From contig BDDD01001957.1 in assembly GCA_001972305.1 (NCBI GenBank), positions 372,001-436,000 of the forward strand: a stretch of DNA of 64,000 nt, written 5' to 3'. A model generated the notes under the pieces. The model did no database searches, was not told the origin of the DNA, and saw nothing but the letters and a program-made list of their open reading frames with translations. The DNA is from Cephalotus follicularis (Eukaryota; Streptophyta; Magnoliopsida; Oxalidales; Cephalotaceae). Both the position numbers and the translations under genes were made by a program. Positions 24,864 through 34,815 of the stretch are shown here, piece after piece; the stretch's first letter is position 1; each line of letters opens with the position of its first letter.

Positions 24864-24942
24864 CAGTCGACTGTTGTCCTGTGGCAGTCGACTGTCACTC
24901 TTGAATCAAAGCAGTCGGCTGTTACCCTGTGACAGTCGGCTG
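24864..24942. repeat. GTCGAC-core array, GypA 5' LTR U3
   Basis: Four units start at 24864, 24885, 24912 and 24933 (steps 21, 27, 21); the first two are perfect CAGTCGACTG, the next two CAGTCGGCTG. The arrangement mirrors the 3' LTR copy and the related LTR at 62197-62325. Confidence 0.92.
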
Positions 24943-25116
24943 TTTGAGGCTGGTTTTGGTTTGTTAAGGGTATTTCACCATATTTGCATTTTAAATCAAG
25001 TCCAACAATTCGACAACCCCAATTTATATAGCAATTGGATATTAAAACTCAATACAATGCATATTTTATTCATCATTGGGTACAATATACATTTATTGAA
25101 ATTTGTGATTATTACA

Positions 25117-27007
25117 CAATCATTTCGAAAACATCACTTCAAAACACATAAATATGCTTTCTCAAAACATATTTGAAAATCATTCACCATCGATATCATA
25201 ACATACAATTCATAGTCAAAACAGCAACTAATTTATTTTTTGACATAAAGAGATGATCATTTCGTAACGTATCATAGCATAAGAATAAATTCAGAAACAT
25301 TTAAATTCATAAAATGTCAAAAACCGACTTTATTTTCGAAACATACTATAAAACATAACCGAGTCCATAAAACGAAGAAACATAGCATAAAACTGATTTT
25401 AATTCGATAAAAACCAGATAGCCAAAGAACGATAGAAATCCATACCTTATGCGTTCACAAAAGCACTTATGGAAAGATTGTTAATTCAACTCCCCTTTTG
25501 AAGCACAACAATCTAAAAGACACCAAAACTTATTCATATACGGGTCTAAGAAACATTAGAGACATAAAAAAGACTCCATACAGTGTTTAGAAAAGACCCA
25601 GTTTGATTCGACGAACAAACGAATCAAAACAGTTGAAAACAGGAATTCTCTGGACAAAAGAGCTGACTGTTACAGAGCTCTAGTCGCTTGTTGGAAGCTT
25701 GGCAGTCGACTAATCATAAGGACCATCCGACTACTCAAACCAGACTGCAGGCAGTCGACTGTGACAGAGGTCCTGTTGGCTACCCAACACAAAACAGTCG
25801 ACTGTTTTCATAAGACAGCCGACTACACAACCAAACCAGCCGACTTTTCTGGACGACAGAACAGTAGAAACACAACATTTTCATGCAGAAACTTGTCCAA
25901 ACGAGTATAACATTACACCAGAGACATATGAACATATACATATGAAATTGTATGATGTTTAGATGACATAAGAACACAGAATTGACATGGAAATACATAG
26001 ACAGTGATTAACTTCAATAAAAAGAAGGAACTTTTTAAAACATATGCATACATATAAGTCCAATCTTCTATTCATAGCCATTTACAGATATTAAAACCAG
26101 ATTATAACATATCCATGGTGTTTAAAACATGCTGACAGGCTTAGGAATACAATGACAGAACATATTGACAGGGATCAAAACCAAGGGACACTAACAACGA
26201 AACCAATTTTATAATAATGGAGAAGTAACCATCACAGCAAGAATTACTAACCTGTAATGGTGTTAAAAAAATTGAAAAATGGCTGAGAGAACACCACACA
26301 CAACAATGTCAAACGGCTGTTTGCAGGTAAACAAAGAGAAGAAAACAAAGAATACATAAACAGCCTTAAACAAACCAAAGGAAACCCAACCAAAAACAAC
26401 CGAAGGAAATTACCTCTGTAAATTGATGAAACAACTCCACAAGAAATCAACACAGGCTTCAACAAAGAAGAATTCAGCAGTGACTGGCTAGAGGAACGAA
26501 TGGCATAACACAAGATATTGGCATACTTAAAACAGGAAGGAATTGATAAGGAAGAAAAGGAGACAAGAATCGGATTGCTATGGAAGGAAGGATTGAAAAC
26601 GTGTGGAATTCATGAGGGAAAGAGGGAGTTACGGGAGAAAGAGGGAGAAGAAAGGAAAGAAGAAGAATAGGGAAAAAAGGGAAAAAATAAATAAATAAAG
26701 ATAAAAGATAATAAGAAATTTTAAAATAAAAGAAAAAGGAAATTGTTTTAATAATTTCAAAATTGTAAAATAGAATAAATTTTTGATAAAATAAAAGTTA
26801 TAAACATAGGCCCAACCCAACATTGCATTAACATATCCAAAAATTCAGGCTGGTATCAAACAACCCAAATCACATAAGCCTAAAACACAGGGCAACGAAC
26901 TTTAAAACAAAACAATATTAAAAGCTCGAAAACATCATATATATATATATATATACATACATATATAAAGTCCGTAAAACACATATACGAACAAATAGGG
27001 TATTACA
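25117..27007 (-). mobile_element. LTR family D, 5' portion (fragment)
   Basis: Reading from 27007 on the minus strand it starts TGTAATACCCTATTTGTTCGTATA, like the LTR starts at 34816 and 32982, and continues to the point where GypA begins (25116/25117). It overlaps in content with 3595-5468 (the TAAAGAGATGATCATTTC block at about 25251 and at 4806), so the two pieces are not simply two halves of one LTR. It contains a (TA)n run near 26937 and a CAGTCGACTG-type array at about 25660-25850. Confidence 0.75.
25660..25850. repeat. GTCGAC-core array in LTR D fragment
   Basis: Units at about 25660, 25681, 25703, 25724, 25752, 25795, 25816 and 25837; five steps are 21 or 22 bp and others 28 and 43. 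Flavour is CAGTCGACTG with variants CAGCCGACTA and TAGTCGCTTG. Confidence 0.85.
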
Positions 27008-27893
27008 GCACCGCCATCAATGTAAGATCCGATACAACATTCGGCCTCCCGGTTCAGTATGGTCCCAACTATCGTTGTGCAAACCATAAGCACCCGGTAT
27101 AAGTCCGAACCCACAATCCTCAAAGAAATTGACTTGTTTCGAAGCACCCACATGTGTCTATGTCCTGATGCCAAAACATAGCCATTTCCTTCCAGTGCCC
27201 GCAAACTGAAGTTGAACAATAATGGTCATATGGGGGACCTCTGCTATCACAGTGACATCCCCAATATGTCCACATCGTTCAACGAAGATGATGGAATGCC
27301 AACGACGAGACACACCTTAGTACCCCACCGATTATGGACTGATTATTTTGAAATTTTGAGGAATTTGGGTCTCATCAAATTTTTAAATTAACCGAGCCGT
27401 TATTAGATTTATTTTATCTTCCCATCCATATTACACGGCTTAGCATGCTTGGACGGGTTTGAATTGTTTTTAAAAAGAAAACATCCATCTCATGCATCCT
27501 AAAAAAATGGCCTAACTTGGGACTTAAGCTATTAGTGATCACGTGAGCCAAACGTGATCACTTGGTCTCCTAGGTGATCTATTTAAACTACTTTATAACA
27601 ACATATATACCACGCATACATGGCCCTCACTTGGTCTTGCAATCTTCTTGATCCCCTCTTCTTCCTCTATTGTACTCCACCTTTGTGTATTACAACCAAT
27701 CAATAATTAAAGAAAAGAAATACAATATGAGGCATAAGAGATTTATAACCTATAGAAATTAAATTAGAGGATAAGAAATTATGGCGCATGCAGACAGCCT
27801 TATTACAGACCAAATGTATAATAATGCAATAAATAAATCATCCACAAAAGAACCAAAACCTAGGTCTAGGCCCAAGCCTACCATGTAATGACC
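27008..27893. other. Unassigned spacer
   Basis: Not clearly any element. 27008-27330 is less AT-rich and has a minus-strand frame (27219 down to about 27008) reading GYVLASGHRHMWVLRNKSIS, which I cannot assign; upstream of it the frames close. 27331-27893 is AT-rich noncoding with a TATTTAAA box near 27580, possibly an old LTR. The block continues beyond the solo LTR at 30369. Confidence 0.4.
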
Positions 27894-28140
27894 ACAAATT
27901 TAAATTCGATGTATATTGTGCAAATAATGAATAAAATATACATTGATTTCAAATTCATGCTTGTACAAATAACGAATAAATATACATTGATTTCAAATTC
28001 ATGCTTCATTGTCCATTGATTAAGCTAATTGTTGTTTATTGGGTTTAATTGAGGGCTTAATTGAATGGAATTGAGAGTTGAATTGAATGAATGGAAATTT
28101 ATTGAAGAAGCTTGGAAAAGCTTAAGTCTGGCGCATACAC

Positions 28141-28243
28141 GTCAACGCCAATGAAAGGCGTCGACGCCTTAAGCCGGACAAGTGCTCTAACACGTAAATT
28201 GGAAGTGAACGAATAACGTTGACGCCATTAGAAGGCATTGACG
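28141..28243. repeat. GCGTCGACGCC-type array, solo LTR (upstream)
   Basis: Cores GTCAAC 28141, GTCGAC 28160, GTTGAC 28218 and ATTGAC 28237: two pairs with 19-bp steps, separated by 58 bp. Arms are GGC...GCC, not CAG...CTG as in other LTRs of the family. Confidence 0.8.
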
Positions 28244-29044
28244 CCCTCAACCCAGATAAGGGTTCTGGTGCGTGAAAGCTAGAACAGATGGCATGAATGT
28301 CACGAGTGGTGCTCAACTAAGATAGGTGTTCTACTAGTGTAATTGATAAGGAAACGTGGCACAAACGTGTCACCAACTGCTGAATGACTCAGGAACTGAT
28401 GTCCTGAGCTTCTGTAACCTGCAAGGTAGAAGAAAATAAAGAGAAGTTAGAGAAGTTAGTGAGAGAAGAGGAAAATGCTAAAAGGTAGAGTTAATGGAAT
28501 TAGTGTGCCACTGAAACGAATTCCCTATATCAGCTACGTTATGAGTTAAGCTGGGTGTTAGCAATATCACTGAAAAGAGAGAAATCCATCTGAAGTGAAC
28601 TGAGTGGCATGTTAAGGGAATTGAATTGGAAGTCAAACTTGAGGCTTGGATGTACTGGTAAGCTTCTGTTAAACTCAGTTGCTGATATTATAGTTTGTTA
28701 GTTATATATACTGACTTGTGCATGTATTTGATATTAACATGCAACATAGAATGATTTCTGGGGAATTGTTGGTGGCTGAGTGAATTGTTGAAGGAGTATT
28801 GGAGTGTAAAGAGAAGAATCAATCCAAATTGATTCTGGGATAGCTATTGAGATAGGGTCTATGACATGATTATGAAAATATAGCTTGTATATTATGCTTG
28901 CATGTTGATATTAAACTGTTACGTATATGTTCTGCGTTGGTATGATTATGGTGGAATGGACTGTGTGCTATTATGCTGAGAATAAGGTGTAAACCCAGAA
29001 TAAACATTAACGGAAATAGATACACATTGATGCCTTATTGATAT

Positions 29045-29290
29045 AGTCGACAGTTTACCTGTTTGCGTTTGATTCTCGTCGACGCCAAGGAAGGATAACG
29101 TTGATGTTAAAGTTATTGTCTTAGATAACATCGAAGCCAAGAGTTAACGTTGACGTGGAAGGTTCCTACCTCAACACATCGATGCTAAAAGACATGTTAA
29201 TGCGTAATGTTCCTACCTTAACACGTTGACGTCCAATGGTAATGTTGACACCTATATACATGTCGATGCTTAAATTACACATTGATGCCA
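29045..29290. repeat. GTCGAC-type array, solo LTR (downstream)
   Basis: A string of motifs from TAGTCGACAG (29046) through CGTCGACGCC, ACGTTGATG, ACATCGAAGCC, ACGTTGACG, ACATCGATGC, ACGTTGACG and ATGTCGATGC. Spacing is less regular than in GypA. Many differ from GTCGAC by CpG-to-TpG or CpA changes. Confidence 0.78.
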
Positions 29291-30368
29291 TACTGAACCA
29301 GTGCATGTTTTATCCTGTTTATGCTTGATTCATGAGCTTGACTGAATTGTTGTTTTGCATTGCATATCATTAAAACAAATGTTTACTGTTTTCAAGGGTT
29401 GTTTATTGTTTCAAGGATCGAGTGTTATACGCACAATTGAATATTTTAAAGTACTGTTATTTTGTTCTCCAGGAGACCTACTTAAAGTGTTACTGTTATT
29501 TTGTTCTCTAAATGAGAACCAATGATACTGTTTTACTATTTTACTGCTTTCTATACAAAGAGATCGACTGTTTTATTACATTATATATGTAATACACTAT
29601 ATTGTTTGTGAGTGCTAGTTTCTGTTAGTCAAGTGATAAGAGCCATCACCGACTATAGAGGTGAGCCTACGTGCCAGGAGATGGCTATAGCTTATACACC
29701 ATACTGATCTGCATTATAGACCATGAATGTTAGCTGCCCACTAAATGTCAGCAGTACTGTTTACCTTTTCTGCCATCATCAGAGTGCATGGCGGTAGTTA
29801 GGTGGTGCGCAGTTTGTGCTAGGAGTTAGCAACATGTGACACTCACTACTGGTCTTCAGACAACTGATTGTTTGTACCCTTATGTGGTATCTCTGATGAC
29901 TGATTAACTGTAGCCACTTGGCATGTTTTCTTATATATATTGGCATATATATAAACTATTTTAAAAGATAAAATGTCATGCATGATTACATTTATATATT
30001 CATATTCATGCATACTCCCTACTTAGCCGAGTGAGGACAAAGGATAATACCTACAATTTCATATTGAAGAGAAGAGTTGCACGAGCTGCTGAAGTTGTAC
30101 CTTTGAGAGTTTCTATCTTAAGGTTATTAAAAATTGTAATGTAATAAAGTCATACTTCATGGTTATATTTACATTTTCCATATGTATTATATAACATGTA
30201 CTGAAATAAGCTTAAGCACGTAGTATGGGCTGCGTGTGTATGCACTTCTATATAATACAGTATTATTGAATGCTTTCACAAGAGTTTTAAGTTTTTGATT
30301 TTGGTAATTACTGGATTAACTGATAACCATATGTTATATTAAAAATGAAAACAGGGTGAGACATACCA

Positions 30369-32981
30369 GCATGCATAAGAAATTCAAAATAATACATCCC
30401 ATATATTATAATGAATAAACATGTAAAATTGTAATATTCGATGGTTTATGATTTAGTAACTACCCAAAATTAAAGGTGACTCCCACTAGATAAATTAAAA
30501 TCTAGTTACCCTTACTGTAGTTCCCACTACATTAAATTTATGGTTCCACCATATAAAATATTTAAGTGAAAAATAATGCAATTAATTATTAGTTCCACTA
30601 ATATTGCATTATGCAGTGAACTGGGTGCATAAGTGTAATTAATTTCTATCAAAATTAACGGGTATGTGCCTATCTAGTCCATACGGTATTCCTACTAGTA
30701 ATTGCGTGAAACCTACATAGAAACTGCATTGAAAAGCTCACTGGAAGCTTACAGGATCCCACTGGCATCTTGCTGGAATTGTGTTGGAAACTGTCAGTAA
30801 GAGTGCAGAAAACTGCCAGTATCTTAGCAGAAGCTACCAGACACTGTACAGTAAATTCTAGCACTCAGACTGTCACTAACCAGTCCAATTATTAGCGTAT
30901 TTAATCTACCAAAAAATCTGCACTAAGCAGTGCAAAAAATCTATGCAGAAAATTTTGCACATAACAAGAATTTCCAACAGAATTTCCAGTCATTTGGAAC
31001 CTCGCGTTCATTACTATTTAAGGTACTGTTCGAGATCCTAAAAGGTACTAAGGAATGTTATAATGCCCCTTTCATCCTAAACATCCAAAGTACACATCCT
31101 TGGATCATCGAACGCACCAATTAATCATTCAATCGCACTTGTTCACCTAATTTGTTCCTACCAATTTTAATTAGACTAAACCGACTGATTTAATCTCAAT
31201 TTCACTTAGGGTTAGGGACACCAATAATTTCGGCCAGCCTCCTAAACCATCAACCAAGCCACAAAATAATAAAATTATGTCCAATTGAAGTTCAATTAGT
31301 GTCTCTAATACCAGTTTTGTGAGGCTTACAAGCCGATTAGGCCAATTTTGGGTATTAGGTCATTAGGGTGTTCAATTTTAAAATTTTAGTTCCAAGTCCT
31401 CCAAGCAAAGGATCACCCTAATAACTATGTCCAAAACAGTCCCAATAATGTCCAAGGATCACTAACTAATCCATTCAAATGAACCACAAACCATTCCAAG
31501 CAAGAAGATGGTGGCTGGTTAAGCTAGAGTTTCACTAACCCTACCTTGGCCTACAAACTAAATGGGCTAGGGTTTCCACACCAAAAACCCTAGCCCAAAG
31601 CCACCAAATTCGACACCAAGAAGGGCCTTAGGGTTCACAAATGGGACCCTAAAAGGGTCGGCTAGGTTACCAATCCCTAGCCCCAAACCCGAGACCAAAA
31701 ACCAAACACAAAAAGGGAAGAAGAAAAAGGGTCTTTTAGGAACCACTACCTAAGGTCTTTAACTGCTTCACTTTGAGTGCTCCCTCTACACTTTTAGAAG
31801 CTCCAAGTAGCTCCAAAGATTCTTCAAAAAGCTACTATCTATGTCTTGGAAATGGAGGCTAAGAGTCTTTAAAAACCTAAAATAAATCACTCAAGGAAAA
31901 GGCTAAAATGCATGAGCAACTTCCACCTATTGTGACTTTGGGGGTAAGATAATGTTGAGTGTTGCTCTATTTTTGAGTGGCTTAAAACCTGGTATTATCC
32001 TCTGTACATAATCCTCAAAATGATGGCAAGAGGATAGGAGAAAGGTAGAGAAAGGTAGAGAAAGTGAGAGAGGTACGGGTTGCACAAGTTGAGAGAAAAG
32101 TGTGCTAGTTTTTGAGTGTTGTGTGTAGAATATTGTGAGACCACTTTTTTTTCTCTTTTCCTATCTTTTCTTTGGTCAAAACCCGGCCCTTCACAAGCAA
32201 TAAAGGAAGCCATGCCTCTTATAAGGCCAACCCATGTCTTGTGTAAGGAGAAGGCATGCTTCTGTAAGAGTTGCCCGTACCTTTGTGTCATGACATTAAG
32301 TGAAAAACACTCCATCACATGTGACACATTTGAAGTTTAAATTCAAACTTTGTGGGCATCTCTTAGGGGGCTTGCGGTAGCTAAATTGAGGCTTAATTAA
32401 GCCTCAATTTCAGCCCCATACGCCTAGGGTTGTGCCAAACCCTAGCTGCCCCAAGCTCTCTCTCCAAGTTGCTTGTAAAACACTCCACGTGTTAACTTGT
32501 TCCACACTAAACCTTTGACTAGAATATTTTATTATGATGATGCTTGGACAAATGTCTAGAAAATAAAATATTCTGTACCAAGCAACATCTCCCAAATGTT
32601 ATTCTCTCACTAAATGACATGTCTCCTGACATAGTAACCTGTTCCAAAATCAGGCGGGACCCTAAAGCCCGGTTGGTTCCTGGTAGGATGATAAGATTCC
32701 CAGAACATCCCATATTCTGGTATGACCATTCTAATAGCCCCCAACTATCAAAAATAGCCCTAGTATGATTCGATCATCCCCCGAATCCATGGACTGAAGT
32801 TCCACGTCTATCAGTAGTTAGCCGGTAAACCGGTTCTCCTACCCTATCTCGATTTACGTGTAGTGTATCCCTCGTCATACTTGGCTCTGATCGCAGACTA
32901 GGGTTTGGATAAATGTCAACCCTAGGTATTCCGCAATAACTATAAATCTGTGAACACACTGTGACTATCAACACACCCTCA
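30369..32981. other. Unassigned AT-rich DNA
   Basis: No coding of note. Texture (repeated CTAGGGTTT/AACCCTAGCC strings near 31560-31690, TAATTAAGCC inverted near 32390-32405, TATAAATC at 32941) suggests degraded LTR or leader sequence, but I find no second copy in the window and no terminal repeats. Confidence 0.5.
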
Positions 32982-34815
32982 TGGACACCCCGTTTTAGGT
33001 CTGCCTATACTTGGCCAGGAATTTAAGTCTGCAACGGTCTATTTTTATTGTGGTCTATGTGTTTTGGGCTAGTTGATACTAGCCTTGGCTTATTGGGTAT
33101 GTTAGTATGTGTCTATGCATAAGTAAGAATTATTTTATTTTATTTTAACTTTTATTAAATCAATTTTTATTTTTAAACATCTGAAAAAAACTAAATCTTT
33201 TAATTATTTTCTCTCTCTCATATCTCACCCGATTTCTTCTCTCTCCTATCTCCCTCTCTCCCGTAATCTCTCCCTCTTCCCTCTAAGTTCCCCAAAAATC
33301 CTCCTCTTTTCCTTATCCTACCCGATTTTGTTCCTTTTTTCCTTATCCCTCATGAAATTGCCTCTCTTTTCTGTTTAAGTAAGCCACCAGCACTGCCTAT
33401 GTCTCTATCTTCGTCTCCCTCTCTCCTGGAAAACGTCGTGTCTTGTAAGCCTTTGGATTCCTTGAGTTTTGTTTGTAGTGTTGTCTCTACAATCAGGTTT
33501 GTTCTCCATAGTTTGGTTTATGGATTGTTTTGCTTTGATATGCATAACAATGGGCAGGCTTTGAATCCATGTGTTTTCCCTTCTATTTTTTTTCTTACTG
33601 AACAGTCGTTGTAAGTCTTGGGAATCGTTGTGTTCCTTCTACGGTTTTGTATCACCATTGCAGGTTAGTTCTCTTGTTTTACTGTAATGGTTTGTCCCGT
33701 TTTGTCATGAATCCGTTTGCATATCTATACAAGCTGTTAGAATTTCTTTTTGATTCCTGCCGCATTATGCTCCGTTATCGTTTTTTAGTCTGTTAACAAG
33801 TCCTTGGGCGTCTTGTATAGGTTGCTTGCTAGTTTTGAAAACTGGTAGTTGGTAATTCGACAGTAAATTGGTTATATAAATATGTATGCAATGGATTAGA
33901 ATCCGTTCCTCTCATTAAGCTTAGCCACTATCTACATACTCATTTTTAATTATATGTTCTCTTACTATTTTAATACCATATATAGTCCTATTTATATGGT
34001 TGGGGTCCTCTGGTAATGTGATATCCAGGTTTTGACAGAAAAATTGCATAGGACTGTTAGACTTTTGTGTTCTGTCGTCCAGAACAGTCGGTTGTTTTCC
34101 TGGACAGTCGGCTGTTATGCTTTGAGTAATCAGCTGCCTTATTGATCAGTCAGCTGCTATGCCTTGCACAGTCGACTGGACCCCTGTTTCAATCGACTGG
34201 TTGCAGCTCTGCTTGTGTAGTCAGCTAGCCATGTTGTGTAGTCGACTGCCATGCTTCGAACAGTCAACTGGGGTTCTGTTACAGTCGGTTGGTGAGTCCA
34301 GAAAATTCTGCTTTTAAATTTCCTTATCCGTTTGTTTTTATGATGAATCGGGGTCTGTTTTAAACACTGTTATATTTCTGATTTATGCCCACAGTTATTT
34401 TCGAGTCCTTATATGAACGATTTTGTATCTTATAGATAATTGTGCTTCCGAGGGACAGTTTAGAAATTTATCAATCAATTCATAAGTTATTTATGTAATC
34501 GCATAAGGTGCGGATACTATCGTTCCTTGACTATCTTAATCTGATTTTATTGAAACAATCCAGTTTCACTTTTATGATTAATGTAGGGATGTTCGTTCCT
34601 TGATATATTCCTTCAGTTTTATAAACTCTATTATACTTCAGAGTTGATATGTTTTTGGAAATAAAGTCAGCTTTGATATTTTTATGAGATTAAATATTTC
34701 TGACTTTATAAATTCAGCTATGATTGTTTACGAATTTTTATGTGATCATCTCTTTTATTGTGAAATTAAATGAGTTGATTTTCGACTTTGAAAATATGTA
34801 CAGTGTGAAATTATA
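32982..34815 (+). mobile_element. LTR family D copy 1 (truncated)
   Basis: Starts TGGACACCCCGTTTTAGG, comparable to the D start TGTAATATCCCGTTTT, and shares blocks with 25117-27007 inverted (TTGGGCTAGTTGATACTAGCC, pyrimidine-rich CTCTCCCTCTCTC, and the TGTGATCATCTCTTTTATTG block at 34741). It stops where D copy 2 begins. A long CAGTCGACTG-type array lies at 34085-34291. Confidence 0.7.
34085..34291. repeat. Ten-unit GTCGAC-type array, LTR D copy 1
   Basis: Units start at 34085, 34105, 34127, 34147, 34169, 34190, 34218, 34239, 34261 and 34282; eight of the nine steps are 20-22 bp. Sequences range from CAGTCGACTG to CAGTCGGCTG and TAATCAGCTG. Confidence 0.9.

Larger units (their letters stand above)
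22545..25116 (-). mobile_element. GypA 5' LTR
   Basis: 2572 bp; on the minus strand TGTAATAATCAC at 25116 to ...GGGGCGTGACA at 22545. Its first kilobase equals the truncated 3' LTR at 5469-6498. A TATA-like CCTTATAAACAG (minus, near 24590) lies about 520 bp in, so the array at 24864 is in U3 and the one at 23860 is downstream of it. No coding. The same LTR type occurs at 27894-30363 and 62050-64000. Confidence 0.9.
27894..30363 (+). mobile_element. Solo LTR, GypA family
   Basis: TGTAATGACCACAAATTT at the left and GGGTGAGACA at the right, 2470 bp, flanked by a perfect 5-bp duplication TACCA (27889-27893 and 30364-30368). Start, end and internal blocks (CCTACTTAGCCGAGTGAGG, CACGTAGTATGGGCTGCGTG) match the GypA 5' LTR inverted. 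There is no internal coding on either side, so it is the product of LTR-LTR recombination. Two GTCGAC arrays lie at positions equivalent to those of GypA but carry the GCGTCGACGCC flavour. Confidence 0.92.

Noticed and set aside
26935..27219. 94-codon minus-strand frame
   Set aside because: It runs into a (TA)n run and an LTR end; no family match, so it is not called as a gene.
31560..31690. CCCTAAA/AACCCTAG strings suggesting telomere repeats
   Set aside because: Occurrences are isolated and not in tandem seven-base units.
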